A DNA stretch of 64,000 nucleotides from Niallia endozanthoxylica (GCF_008710145.1 NZ_VYKL01000041.1:1-64000); one strand, 5' to 3'; shown: positions 27,093-36,766, counted from the first letter of the stretch. A program made the numbers and translations. The notes: generated by a model not told the origin, from the sequence alone.

Positions 27093-27147
27093 GTTTAGCA
27101 CATTAAAGCGGCGGGGGACTGTCCCCCGCCGCTTTAATGTGCTAAAC
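27093..27147. repeat. REP-like palindrome, locus h
   Basis: A perfect 55-nt palindrome (27-bp arms around one T) centred on GGGGGACTGTCCCCC, lying between the two tandem SLH paralogues. Confidence 0.92.
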
Positions 27148-27205
27148 TACAAAGACAAAACCGAGAGCGTTGTTTTACTCCGGTTTTGTCTTTTATGATT
27201 ATTTA

Positions 27206-28282
27206 TTATTGATTTTCTATTTGAGTTAGTTCTGTCACGGTATACCCTTCGTACACTTCTTTAATACGACCCACGTTTGGAGCAAAATAAGTAACCAATT
27301 CATCATTGCTAGTTACCTCTACTACGTTGTCAAAAGTTCCCGCAGCGGTTGTAACTGTCATATTGGTTGAAGTGATGACGTATTGAATTTCGTCGTCATA
27401 TCCTGTACCCCAGGTTTGTCCAACGACTACAGGATATTTTAGGTCCATGTAATACTCTGATTCAGGATATCCCAAGTAATACCCTTCACTGTCTTCTCTT
27501 TCTAGCAATGAATAGCCAAACTCATAGCCGTAACCATAGTCTGTGTATACATCCCATAAATTCCAACCATCATATTCTTCATTTGGATACTCCATATAGA
27601 AACTTCCCATATAATCTGACTCATAATAATATACTTTCGAAGGATCCTTTAAATAGCTCATTTGTGCGGGTGGCATTTCAACTTTAAACTTATCGTCCAA
27701 AGCACGTGCTAAAAAGGCAGAAAACTGAGCTCTTGTAACCTTTGCATCTGGACGAAATGTGTTGTCCGGATATCCTTGTGTTAAATTTTCTGCGATAATT
27801 CTTTTAATATGTGTATAACTCTTCATAGAAGGTGAGATATCCTTAAAAGAAGCATCAGATTCCACGGTCAGTTCAAACGCTCTTGATAAAAATATCGCCA
27901 TTTGCCCTCTTGTAACTGTTTGATTTGGGCGATACGTATTATCTTCAAAACCTTGAATAATTCCCTTTTCCACTGCAGCCGCAATATAGCCACTTGCCTT
28001 TTGATCCGCACTAACGTCCAAAAACGAAGTATCGCGCTGTTTTCCATCTAAATCTAACGCTCTGCCAATCATAATAGCTGCTGCAGCTCTCGTTACTTCC
28101 TCATCTGGACGAAATGTTTCATCTGGAAAACCAGTAATAATCCCTTCTCCTTCCAAGTAAACCATTTCCTCATAGAATCGCTGGCCTTCTTGAAGGTCTG
28201 TAAATGTGGATGCGAGCGCACTTCCACCAAAACTGTTTAAGGCAAAAATCAGTAAAACAACTAAAAAACTTACCTTTTTCAA
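27206..28282 (-). CDS. SLH protein with C-terminal beta-rich domain (paralogue B)
   Basis: A 358-aa secreted protein built like its neighbour at 25913: signal peptide, three SLH modules (~25-205; TRAAAAIMIGR, TRGQMAIFLSR, TRAQFSAFLAR) and the same C-terminal domain (GYPESEYYMDL, PVVVGQTW, VTTAAGTFDNVVEV, YFAPNVGRIK). An extra Tyr/Gly-rich stretch (DYGYGYEFGYS) is specific to this copy. The start is TTG with GGGGGG upstream. Tandem duplication is the simplest origin; the SLH parts are closer to each other than to other SLH proteins here. Function unknown. Confidence 0.8.
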   Translation of the reverse strand: MKKVSFLVVLLIFALNSFGGSALASTFTDLQEGQRFYEEMVYLEGEGIITGFPDETFRPDEEVTRAAAAIMIGRALDLDGKQRDTSFLDVSADQKASGYIAAAVEKGIIQGFEDNTYRPNQTVTRGQMAIFLSRAFELTVESDASFKDISPSMKSYTHIKRIIAENLTQGYPDNTFRPDAKVTRAQFSAFLARALDDKFKVEMPPAQMSYLKDPSKVYYYESDYMGSFYMEYPNEEYDGWNLWDVYTDYGYGYEFGYSLLEREDSEGYYLGYPESEYYMDLKYPVVVGQTWGTGYDDEIQYVITSTNMTVTTAAGTFDNVVEVTSNDELVTYFAPNVGRIKEVYEGYTVTELTQIENQ

Positions 28283-28451
28283 AAGATTAACCCCCCATAT
28301 AAAAAATCTCAGACTATTATTCTATAATATACAACAAATCATTTCTATATAATTTAAATGATTTGTTTAGGTCTCCAGTCATCCAAAAAAAGGAATCAGC
28401 GTATCACCCCGATTCCTTCAATACTCCCTCTATTTACCGCATTAACGCATT

Positions 28452-28466
28452 GGGGGACTGTCCCCC
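28452..28466. repeat. REP-like core, locus i
   Basis: A single GGGGGACTGTCCCCC with imperfect flanks GCATTAACGCATT and AGCGCTTTAATGTG, immediately past the stop of the SLH gene at 28481. Confidence 0.88.
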
Positions 28467-28480
28467 AGCGCTTTAATGTG

Positions 28481-29776
28481 TTACTGTATTGTAATATTCA
28501 TTGTTAATACTGTTGCATTGTCAAAGCCGTCTTCGAATTGCGCTTCTAGGACGTAGTTTCCGGCTGGAATGGAATCATATGCCGGTGCATTGACTAGGTT
28601 CCATACTCCATTGTTAAAGTAGGTTAAGGTTCCCCATGTCTTGCCTTCGCCGTCTTTGGCTGCTTCTACATCTGTGCTTTTTAACGTGATGGTTACAGGT
28701 ACGTCTGTTTTTAATGCACTATCTACAACAGTCAATTGAAGACTATTTATATTCGCAACCCCATTATTTGCACTTAAGATAATGTCTGCTTCTGTTTCAA
28801 CTGCGAAATCAAATTCAACAGAATTCTGCCCTTCCATTACTACAGAACCTTTACCTGCTTCAGGTGCCTTAAAGTCAAAAGCTGTCCCATTTTCATCTGG
28901 GTAAAGCACCCCTTCTAATCCAGATAAGTCCTCATGATCAAATGTTAATGTTTTACGATCGTCTGAAAGCACTGGATTTTCCGGTATTAAGATAAGCGAT
29001 TCTTCACCTGACAGTTCTACAAGCGTATACGCATATTCTGCAATTTCTTCAACTGTGAAATCCTCATGAACTGCTTCTTCAAAGTGTAGCCTTAACGTAT
29101 TTGAATCAATTAATTCAACGAAATCAATCACAAATGGAGAATAGCTGAAATAAAAATTAATCGTATTAAAAAGAAGATTAGCAAAATCGCCGCGCATAAT
29201 TTCCTGATGTGTGCCATAACTTGTTGCTGTTTTTCCAGTAGTAATGCCCGCTCCGTACAACGCTTCTATATAGGGTGCAAAAACACCTGCAGCATCTGTA
29301 AATGGTGTTTCAACTGCAAGATGATTCAAATCAAACGCTTCAACAAGAAACTTCGCCATCGCACCGCGAGATAATGGCTCGTGCGGCTTAAACTGATCTG
29401 CCGTTACCCCTGAAGCAATCCCCTCTGCTACTAGTGCATTAACTGCACCCTCTACACGGGGATTTAAATCCGTAAAACCAGCATCAGGCGCATTTTCTGT
29501 ATCCAATCCAAGAGTATAGGCTAAAATAACAGCCGCATCTCCGCGTGTTAAATTGTTATATGTTCCAAATTCAGTTTTACTAATTCCTTTTGCAGCTCCA
29601 ATATCATAAAGGAAGCTTACAGCATCTGCATAACGCGAATTAACATCTTCAAATGAATAGCTAACCACATATTCAGGGTCTTCCAACTCATCAGCAGAAA
29701 CTGCTGGAACAATTGCTGTTGCCATCATCGCTGCAATCGCTGTAGATGCAAGAAACTTTTTAAGAGAGTTCCCCAT
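28481..29776 (-). CDS. SLH surface protein with C-terminal Ig-like region
   Basis: A 431-aa secreted protein: signal peptide (LKKFLASTAIAAMMATAIVPAVSA), three SLH modules (~35-205; TRGDAAVILAY, SRGAMAKFLVE, MRGDFANLLFN), then ~220 residues of beta-rich sequence. The segment DFVELIDSNTLRLHFEEAVHEDF resembles the Ig-like repeats of S-layer proteins. No catalytic motif was recognised. The ATG at 29776 has AGGGGGAAA upstream; an ATG 33 codons earlier would bury the signal peptide. Its small size makes it more likely an accessory layer protein than the main lattice protein. Confidence 0.8.
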   Translation of the reverse strand: MGNSLKKFLASTAIAAMMATAIVPAVSADELEDPEYVVSYSFEDVNSRYADAVSFLYDIGAAKGISKTEFGTYNNLTRGDAAVILAYTLGLDTENAPDAGFTDLNPRVEGAVNALVAEGIASGVTADQFKPHEPLSRGAMAKFLVEAFDLNHLAVETPFTDAAGVFAPYIEALYGAGITTGKTATSYGTHQEIMRGDFANLLFNTINFYFSYSPFVIDFVELIDSNTLRLHFEEAVHEDFTVEEIAEYAYTLVELSGEESLILIPENPVLSDDRKTLTFDHEDLSGLEGVLYPDENGTAFDFKAPEAGKGSVVMEGQNSVEFDFAVETEADIILSANNGVANINSLQLTVVDSALKTDVPVTITLKSTDVEAAKDGEGKTWGTLTYFNNGVWNLVNAPAYDSIPAGNYVLEAQFEDGFDNATVLTMNITIQ

Positions 29777-29949
29777 TAAGTCATTTCCCCCTGTATAAAC
29801 ATTCTTTTTTTGTAAGATACTATCGCTAATAACACACCTTTTATTTTGTAGCAACAGCTTTGCTGAAGTAATCATAGCAAAAGTCGAAGCCTAAAAATAC
29901 ACGTAAATATTGCCTTTTAATTTGAATGACTTTACCATATTAACGCAAT

Positions 29950-29994
29950 GGGGGACAGTCCCCCAGCGCGTTAAAGCGCTGAGGGACTGTCCCC
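29950..29994. repeat. REP-like doublet, locus j
   Basis: GGGGGACAGTCCCCC (29950-29964) and the altered GAGGGACTGTCCCC (29981-29994) joined by AGCGCGTTAAAGCGCT, as at locus g. It lies beyond the stop of the 821-aa S-layer candidate. Confidence 0.88.
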
Positions 29995-30023
29995 TATATT
30001 TGGCAGCTTATTTATTTTAGAGA

Positions 30024-32489
30024 TTAGTTATTTACGCTAGCGTTTTTTACTTGGTTGTTATTTGCATCAGTTAGCTCAGCGTTGTCAAACTCAACCGTTA
30101 CTTTATCAGTAGTTTTGATTGCTTCATTTAACGCTAATACTAATTTTCCTGTTGAATCTACTGAATTCGTAAATGTTGCAGTTGTACCATTTACTTTGAG
30201 AGTGATGCCTTCAAATTCTTTTTGATCACCATCTAAATCATTCGATTTAACTGCTTCTGAGAAACTTACTACCACCTGGTTGCTTCCATTTACAGTTAGA
30301 GCTGTTGCTGTTGGAGCAACGTTTTCTGTTAATGTAAGCTCAGCAGTGTTTTCGCCTTCTTTAAGAGTATTTCCAAATACATCTACAAGGTTAGAAGCGA
30401 CAAAAGTGTAAGCTCCATTTACAGTAATAAATGATTCAGGTAATGTAATTCTTACTTTATTTTTGTTATCAACAAATTTAATATCCGTACCTGCTGGTAA
30501 TGCCTTACCGCCGATTGTATAGTTGGAAGCTGCTAGGACTGAATCACTCATGCCTTTATCATCTGTTTCATCAAAAACAATCTCAATGACATTATCTTCA
30601 TTAGTAATCGATGTAGTAATTACTTCGCCCGCTTCAACGCTAGCTGCAGCTGGACGCACTACACTAAAGTTAATAGCATTTTCATTCGTATTATCATACT
30701 TATCTGCAACTGCATCTTTTGCTACTTCAATGACATACTTTTTACCAACTTGCAGTGGAGTCTCTTCATCTAAAGTAAACTCTAATTTATTTAGAACTTC
30801 TTCACCGTCTACTGTTGGATGAGCAACAGCAGTAACATCTAATGTTGTTGCACTTTGAATAATTCCATCAATAGTTTTAACCGTTAACTTATTAATTGCT
30901 GACTCTGCTACTTCTTCATTGAATTCAAGAACAATCTTACCATTTTCTGTTGCAGAAGCACCTGCTAATGATGCAGCTGTTCTGTCAGCAGTGAAAGTAG
31001 AATTAAATTTCACTTCTTTCATTTCATTTTCGCCATCAGTAAAGCCATTTACAACTACTTCAGACGTAAAGAAATCTGTATTGCTTGCAAAGAAATCACC
31101 ATCATTTGCTTGTTGAACATCGATAACAAATGTCTTTTTATCAGTAGATGTGATATCAGCTGCTTTTACTGCTACACCGCCAATAGTAACTGTTCCTGAT
31201 TGTACTTCTTCAGAGAATGTAAGAGTCAGTTTATTTCCATTCGTTGACGTAGATACAGTTGGAATTGTAGAGTCAACCTCTTTTTCAAGTACTGTAAATG
31301 ATAATGTTAAATGTTCCGCTTTGTTTGCAGGTGATGCAGTGTCTTTCGCACCTACGATATCAAGTGTATACGTTTTGCCAACTTCTAAACCTTTAAGTGT
31401 AAATGAATCGGTTCCTACTACAGGAGCTGCTTGAACACCGTTTACTGATACCGTTCCAACAGTTGATAATGCTTCATCAAATGTAATTGTTGCATCAGCC
31501 GTTGTGCCAGCTTCATTATAATTATCAAATGAAGTTTCTACCACTGAAGGCGCAACAACGTCATCGAAAGTTAATAGAGAAACAAATTTTTCTGTTTGAA
31601 CCTGTTTGTCCTCTCCATCTTTCAAATCAGTATCTAGAGGTAAAACTGTTACAATTGCATTGTCAACTTCTGTGCTATCCAATGTATAGATCACTGTTGT
31701 TCTGTCTTCAGAAAGCTCAGCTCCAACGACCTTTTTACCTTCTAATGAGAACTTAGAAATTAAATTTGCTTCAGTTGTACCTTTTGCAAGTGCTGTATTA
31801 AATTCAACAACCATTTGCTTTGCATTTATTGCAGATACACTCTCAACTGCAGGTGTTACTACTTCTTTTACAAAGTTTTCTGCATTATAAACCATCTTAG
31901 CGAAATCGCCGCGTTTTAATGCATCATTATAACCAAAGTGTCCATTCTCATAACCGCCAGCGATTCCTGCATCCGCAATCGCATCAACATATTTCGCTAG
32001 TTGTGCATTTTCAGCGACATCAGGGAAAGCTGTTTTTCCATCGCCTAATTCAAGTTCGTAGGCATTGGCAATATATTTTGCCATTTGTCCGCGAGTAATT
32101 TCTTTTTCAGGAGCAAAGATGCCATTTCCAAAACCACTTACTATATTTAAATCAGCTAATTTTACAATTGCTTCATATGCTTTTGAATTTTCACCAACAT
32201 CGGAGAAATTATTTTCTGGAATATCTTTTCCATCTAGTAAACCAAGTGCACGTGCAATCATGATCGCACCTTCAGCACGAGTGATGACTTTGTTCGGTTG
32301 GAATGAATTATCCTCATAACCAGAAATAATTCCTTTTTCTACTAAAGCTTTGATTGCTTCCTCGTGACGATGTCCATCAATATCAGTTAGGTTAGCAGCA
32401 AAAGCCATAGGAGCAACGACGCCAGCTACGATTGTTGTTGCAGTTGCAGTTGCTAGGAATTTCTTCATTGATTTTGAGTAGTTAGTCAT
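30024..32489 (-). CDS. Large SLH S-layer protein (main lattice candidate)
   Basis: An 821-aa secreted protein with signal peptide (KKFLATATATTIVAGVVAPMAFA) and three N-terminal SLH modules (~33-205; TRAEGAIMIAR, TRGQMAKYIAN, KRGDFAKMVYN). About 600 residues of repeated Ig-like beta domains follow, with motifs such as SVSAINAKQMVVEFN, NKLTLTFSEEV and NQVVVSFSEAV. This is the classic architecture of SbsA/Sap/EA1-type S-layer proteins. It is acidic, rich in Thr/Val/Asp and Cys-free. A strong GGAGG site and a long AT-rich upstream region fit high expression. Which SLH protein truly forms the lattice cannot be settled from sequence. Confidence 0.85.
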   Translation of the reverse strand: MTNYSKSMKKFLATATATTIVAGVVAPMAFAANLTDIDGHRHEEAIKALVEKGIISGYEDNSFQPNKVITRAEGAIMIARALGLLDGKDIPENNFSDVGENSKAYEAIVKLADLNIVSGFGNGIFAPEKEITRGQMAKYIANAYELELGDGKTAFPDVAENAQLAKYVDAIADAGIAGGYENGHFGYNDALKRGDFAKMVYNAENFVKEVVTPAVESVSAINAKQMVVEFNTALAKGTTEANLISKFSLEGKKVVGAELSEDRTTVIYTLDSTEVDNAIVTVLPLDTDLKDGEDKQVQTEKFVSLLTFDDVVAPSVVETSFDNYNEAGTTADATITFDEALSTVGTVSVNGVQAAPVVGTDSFTLKGLEVGKTYTLDIVGAKDTASPANKAEHLTLSFTVLEKEVDSTIPTVSTSTNGNKLTLTFSEEVQSGTVTIGGVAVKAADITSTDKKTFVIDVQQANDGDFFASNTDFFTSEVVVNGFTDGENEMKEVKFNSTFTADRTAASLAGASATENGKIVLEFNEEVAESAINKLTVKTIDGIIQSATTLDVTAVAHPTVDGEEVLNKLEFTLDEETPLQVGKKYVIEVAKDAVADKYDNTNENAINFSVVRPAAASVEAGEVITTSITNEDNVIEIVFDETDDKGMSDSVLAASNYTIGGKALPAGTDIKFVDNKNKVRITLPESFITVNGAYTFVASNLVDVFGNTLKEGENTAELTLTENVAPTATALTVNGSNQVVVSFSEAVKSNDLDGDQKEFEGITLKVNGTTATFTNSVDSTGKLVLALNEAIKTTDKVTVEFDNAELTDANNNQVKNASVNN

Positions 32490-32953
32490 GTATAAGATTC
32501 CTCCAATGTGTTTGTTAGATTAGTTAGTAGATTAAAAGCTTAATTCACTTGTTGTTTATGAAAACTTTGTGTCAATCAAGCTATGAACCAATCATACCAG
32601 GAAAATAGACTCATGTCTTTGGTAGTTATTGTAGTTTATCCTAAAGTTTAGATTAGATTCCATTTCCTTCTTAAGCAATATCACCAAACCCTTAGTTTTA
32701 TTATATTTTTATAGTTTTTACTTATTTTTTCCATGTATTTATTTTTACTAAAAGAAACGAACTATAAGGAACATCTAATAAAAAATCCGACTTTCTTCTA
32801 TATAATAATAAACATTTCAATCAATCCATACAAAATATTTACATAAATTTTACTGAAAAAATTATTAGATTATAATAAAATGTTAGATTCTGCTTAAAAA
32901 TAAATTACAATCTAATATCTATAAGTATTTACGACTATTCGTTTCATATTTGA
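32490..32953. other. Long AT-rich leader/promoter region of the S-layer gene
   Basis: About 460 bp upstream of the S-layer candidate with no open frame. S-layer genes often have long 5' leaders. No promoter box was assigned with confidence, and no riboswitch was recognised. Confidence 0.4.
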
Positions 32954-33063
32954 TAAAGTGAAACAACCATCAGCGGGGGTTTTCTTCATTCCCCACTGAT
33001 GGTTGTTAGTTGAGACCCACAGGATGTAGGTCACACAGATGTTGCAACAGATGCGGCGTTCTT
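32954..33063. repeat. Hairpin-rich repeat, copy 2 (inverted relative to 1-108)
   Basis: The reverse complement matches 1-108 nearly end to end: AAGAACGCC, CATCTGTGTGACC, the TCCTGTGGG hairpin side and the ATCAGTGGGG/CCCC stem, with several substitutions that weaken the first two hairpins. The following 120 bp (to ~33180) contains further GC-rich pairing (CCCCCACC with GGCGGGGG) and may belong to the same element. Confidence 0.7.
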
Positions 33064-33208
33064 AGTCTGTGATTCCACAAACGGACCTTTACGAGCAGTT
33101 GATTCCCCCACCTATCTTCTTTTGTATACTCAGAATCTTGAGGCGGGGGTCTTGCTGCTCAAATTATACTGCACAGGTGTTTTTTATGGTTTGAAAGGGG
33201 AATAATAT

Positions 33209-34768
33209 ATGTCAATCAAAAAGGGGATTAAGCTAAAAGTAGCGATAAGTCTGCTTGCAGTGTTTATTGTTTGCAGCACGACTATCGTGAACTGGTATCT
33301 TTCGGTTCATGCACTAAAAGACACCTTAACTGAAAATTACCTTCAAAACAACTATCGTTATGCTACAAAAGTATCATTAAGTACAAGTGACTTATTTTTC
33401 AATATGCAGCAGAATCTCGGCACCTTAGCTAAAATCCTCGGCAGCAAGGAATATAGTCAAGAGGATTTAGATTATTGGAAGGAAGCCAATGCCAATTTTT
33501 TTAACTCCATTTTTATCACTGATGAGACTGGTGTTGTTCAATTGATGACACCAAAGGCACTGCCAAATAAAGGCGGTGTAAAGCCGGGAGTACGAATTAC
33601 ATCTGACCTGATGATTCAGGCTTTAAAGGATCAAAAGCCATTTGTCTCTAATCCTTATATGGCACAGACCGGCAACTTAGTCGTACTCATTTCCTATCCT
33701 ATTTTTGATCAGACTGGTACATATCAAGGGGTTGTGGACGGTACTGTCTATTTGGAAAGCGACAATTCCTTACAGCGAATTTTGAACCAGCATGAATTTC
33801 TTGATCAATCATCTGTTTTTGTTGTTGACCAAAACGGCAGGATTATTTATCACCCCAATTCAAGTCGATTGAATGAGTCAATTGCAGACCATCCTCTAAT
33901 CCAAAAGGTCATACAAGGAAAAAGCGGCTCAGCCGAAATTATCAATAGAAAAGGGCAAGAATATTTTTCCGGATACGCCTATGTGGAGCAAACAGGGTGG
34001 GGAATTATCGCGCAAACACCAACAACTGTCATTGAACAACCTCTTCGTGAACTAACAAAAAAAATCATTATTCGTTCCTTACCACTATTATTACTCATTT
34101 ATTTACTTGCCTGGTTATTTACCAATCACCTTGCAAAACCAATTAACCGTTTAGCGAGTTATTCAGAAGAAGCTACCCAAACGAATAAGCTAGGTTACTC
34201 AATTCATCAATTAGAAATCAAGTCACCCATTCATGAGGTCAAGCAGCTTTACAAGCATCTCCATAATCATTTTCAATTATTAAATAAACAAATCCAACAA
34301 GATGGTCTTACTGGAATAGCCAACCGAAGAGCCTTTGATCTAGAAATCAATGATTTAATTACGCAGAAAACACCTTTTTCATTAATCATGTTGGATATTG
34401 ATAATTTTAAAAAGGTTAACGATGAGCAAGGGCATTTAGTCGGCGATGATGTGTTACGATTTATTGCTTCTATCATGGAGGAGGTATCCAGAAAGGAAGA
34501 CCTCTGCTACCGATACGGGGGAGAGGAATTTGCCATCCTATTGAAAACCAAAGAGGTGGAAGATGCCTATGCCCTGGCAGAACGGCTGCGTCTCAGGCTT
34601 TCCTCTACAGTAAGCCCAGCCGGCTATCCCATCACTATTTCACTGGGAATTTCTACTTATCAAAAAAAAGACCCATTCCCGGAAGACATCATCAAAAGAG
34701 CAGACAGCGCGCTCTATCAATCCAAACGAACCGGCAAAAACAAAACAACTATTTATGAATTGAGCTAG
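33209..34768 (+). CDS. Membrane diguanylate cyclase (Cache-HAMP-like-GGDEF)
   Basis: A 519-aa sensor enzyme. Membrane helices at ~12-32 and ~288-308 flank an extracellular double-Cache-like sensor domain. A HAMP-like linker (~308-360) leads to a GGDEF domain (~365-517). The active-site motif is YGGEEF, and an RxxD product-inhibition site (RKED) lies five residues before GGEEF, so it should make cyclic di-GMP with feedback control. It sits as a plus-strand gene inside the SLH cluster, and an HD-GYP gene lies 5 kb away. The signal sensed is unknown. The ATG has AAAGGGGAA upstream. Confidence 0.9.
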   Translation: MSIKKGIKLKVAISLLAVFIVCSTTIVNWYLSVHALKDTLTENYLQNNYRYATKVSLSTSDLFFNMQQNLGTLAKILGSKEYSQEDLDYWKEANANFFNSIFITDETGVVQLMTPKALPNKGGVKPGVRITSDLMIQALKDQKPFVSNPYMAQTGNLVVLISYPIFDQTGTYQGVVDGTVYLESDNSLQRILNQHEFLDQSSVFVVDQNGRIIYHPNSSRLNESIADHPLIQKVIQGKSGSAEIINRKGQEYFSGYAYVEQTGWGIIAQTPTTVIEQPLRELTKKIIIRSLPLLLLIYLLAWLFTNHLAKPINRLASYSEEATQTNKLGYSIHQLEIKSPIHEVKQLYKHLHNHFQLLNKQIQQDGLTGIANRRAFDLEINDLITQKTPFSLIMLDIDNFKKVNDEQGHLVGDDVLRFIASIMEEVSRKEDLCYRYGGEEFAILLKTKEVEDAYALAERLRLRLSSTVSPAGYPITISLGISTYQKKDPFPEDIIKRADSALYQSKRTGKNKTTIYELS

Positions 34769-34831
34769 GATACAGATTCTTTTTATAAAAAATAATCGGT
34801 GGACCCTTAACAAAACTGGAACGGGTAAAAT

Positions 34832-34862
34832 AGAAAAAGCTCACATGATGTGAGCTTTTTCT
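34832..34862. terminator. Bidirectional terminator
   Basis: A 15-bp perfect stem (AGAAAAAGCTCACAT at 34832-34846 with 34848-34862), with an A-run on one arm and a T-run on the other, between the convergent cyclase and SLH-transglycosylase genes. Confidence 0.85.
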
Positions 34863-34946
34863 TCTATTTCTTTCATAGCAACTGGTATCCACCCATTATT
34901 TAAACACTTGTCTGGGTCGGCATAAAAACTTTGAATCCTATGATTC

Positions 34947-36416
34947 CTATTGAGCCGCTCTATGCAAGAAGAGAGCAAAGTCGCCGCGTTTTGCATGGTC
35001 GTGAGTACCAAAGGTTGTGTCAGATGTTCCATTCGTTACATTATTGTATACAAGTGCAGAGACAGCCTCTGTGTATCTATCTGCTACATCATTGAAAGGT
35101 AATTCGCCGTTACTTGCCTGTAGATCGAAAGCTCTTTTAATCCAGATAGCAAGCTCCCCGCGAGTAATTTCACTATGAGAATCAAGTGTCGTCGCCGTTT
35201 TGCCGCTCGTGATGCCTTTTGCTTTCAATGCATTTACATGTTTAACAGCACGTTCCGGCACATCAGTAAATCCTGAATCTGGAGCAGATTCAATGTCTAG
35301 ATCAAGCACCTCTGCAATCATAACAGCTGCATCCACTCGTTTAATGTTTGCTCCTATTCCAAACGTGTTGTCCGGCATCCCTTTTACACCTTTAGAAACA
35401 ACAAAACTCACTGCATCCTGATATCTTGCAGAAACATCTGTAAAGGATGTGGGCGGAATTGTTTCAGGTTCATTGTCTGCTTTTTTAATATAAGCGGAAG
35501 ATATATAACCTGAATATTTTTCATCTGCTGTTTTTACCGGCACCCATACAAATCGATTTTCACTATTCATATCTTGATCATAGACAAAATCTCCTGTCAC
35601 AACCAAAGCGGTATGTTCCGATAAAGAGAAACCACTTTGTATTGTACTAGGCTGCGGCCTTAATTTGGCATTTTCCTCTGTCACTACCACTCGATCATCT
35701 TTCTTAAAAAAATAAGCCGATTCATGCGTATCCGTTAGCGTATACTCTTTCGTTAAAAATGTAATATTCTCATCACTTGCAGGATTATATTGAAAATCAG
35801 CTGTGCTAAATGGAAATTCTCCTAATTGAGTTCCACCTAAGAAACTATTTTCTTCTATAAATGCAAAAACCTGTTCCTGGTATGCATGATTATTTACAGC
35901 ACTCGTTGCTTGTTCTAGCGGGCTATTTACAGGCTTTGTACCATTATAGGCCATAACCGGGAAATACCAGTTTTCAATCACCTGTCTATCAGCACCTTTG
36001 ATTTTTGGCAGGTCACTTCTCTCATACATACTGTTTAAGATTTCAATACCCGCATTTATATTGTAGATGATGTCCGTTTTCAATTTTTCTTCATCATAAT
36101 TCGATTGATTGGTAATTTGCATGATTCCAATCCCGCCATCTTCAGAAATAATGACGTCTCCATTTTCATCAAAATGCTTCCAACCAGACTCTTTTTCTGC
36201 CACTGCTTTAACCACTTCAGGAGGAATGTCTGCCTTTATAGCAGCACTCGTCAATAATTGATTGATTTCTTGAAAAGAAAGATTCACATTCAGGGTCACA
36301 TCATTATAAGATGATGCAGAATTCAATGTTTGCCCTGTTTCTGCAGACGCAACACCGCAAAACAAACCTGCAGCTACACAAGAAACAACCCCAACCTTAA
36401 CTATCGAAAACCTCAT
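34947..36416 (-). CDS. SLH-anchored lytic-transglycosylase-like protein
   Basis: A 489-aa secreted protein. A signal peptide is followed by a lysozyme-like SLT domain (~50-195) with the catalytic-type Glu in VKAVAEKESGW and GGIGIMQITN, then an SH3-like segment (~245-310; ENAKLRPQPSTIQSG), and three C-terminal SLH modules (~325-489; KRVDAAVMIAE, TRGELAIWIKR, KRGDFALFLHR). It should cleave glycan strands of peptidoglycan while held on pyruvylated polymer. The ATG has TTAGGAG upstream. It ends close to the convergent terminator at 34832-34862. Confidence 0.85.
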   Translation of the reverse strand: MRFSIVKVGVVSCVAAGLFCGVASAETGQTLNSASSYNDVTLNVNLSFQEINQLLTSAAIKADIPPEVVKAVAEKESGWKHFDENGDVIISEDGGIGIMQITNQSNYDEEKLKTDIIYNINAGIEILNSMYERSDLPKIKGADRQVIENWYFPVMAYNGTKPVNSPLEQATSAVNNHAYQEQVFAFIEENSFLGGTQLGEFPFSTADFQYNPASDENITFLTKEYTLTDTHESAYFFKKDDRVVVTEENAKLRPQPSTIQSGFSLSEHTALVVTGDFVYDQDMNSENRFVWVPVKTADEKYSGYISSAYIKKADNEPETIPPTSFTDVSARYQDAVSFVVSKGVKGMPDNTFGIGANIKRVDAAVMIAEVLDLDIESAPDSGFTDVPERAVKHVNALKAKGITSGKTATTLDSHSEITRGELAIWIKRAFDLQASNGELPFNDVADRYTEAVSALVYNNVTNGTSDTTFGTHDHAKRGDFALFLHRAAQ

Positions 36417-36476
36417 TTTACAAATCTCCTAACTCTTATAATATTAATCTCTCTATATAGTAACATAAAACATATA

Positions 36477-36535
36477 AACTTTAAGTCTTTAAAGCGATGG
36501 GGGACAGTCCCCCATCGCTTTAAAGACTTAAAGTT
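36477..36535. repeat. REP-like palindrome, locus k
   Basis: A perfect 59-nt palindrome (29-bp arms around one A) with core GGGGGACAGTCCCCC, upstream of the SLH-transglycosylase start. It is the longest perfect copy and the rightmost one seen. Confidence 0.92.
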
Positions 36536-36689
36536 CTAATCATTTGTTCTTTTAGTAGAACAAACGAACTATATTATCTTTCTAGATTTCTTCACCTATT
36601 ACTTCTCATCTATTGGACTCTAATAAATATTTAAAATTTTCTAATAAATTCCTCTTGTGTTCTCTATTAAGAATATTGTATAATTCAGT

Positions 36690-36766
36690 AAAGAATAAAA
36701 AGGAAAAGATAGTAATGGAAACTGTGGTTGGTAAGCCATTGAGATATTTCTTCCTTTTTATTCTTT
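36690..36766. repeat. 77-bp inverted-repeat element
   Basis: A perfect 16-bp inverted repeat (AAAGAATAAAAAGGAA at 36690-36705 with 36751-36766) encloses 45 nt. It lies in the gap ahead of the SpoIID-SLH gene's terminator; apart from locus k and that terminator, nothing else was recognised in the gap. Confidence 0.6.

Noticed and set aside
32490-33208. Possible riboswitch or T-box leader upstream of the S-layer or cyclase genes
   Set aside because: No conserved core (for example GEMM, SAM or T-box motifs) could be recognised; the structured part is the dispersed repeat.
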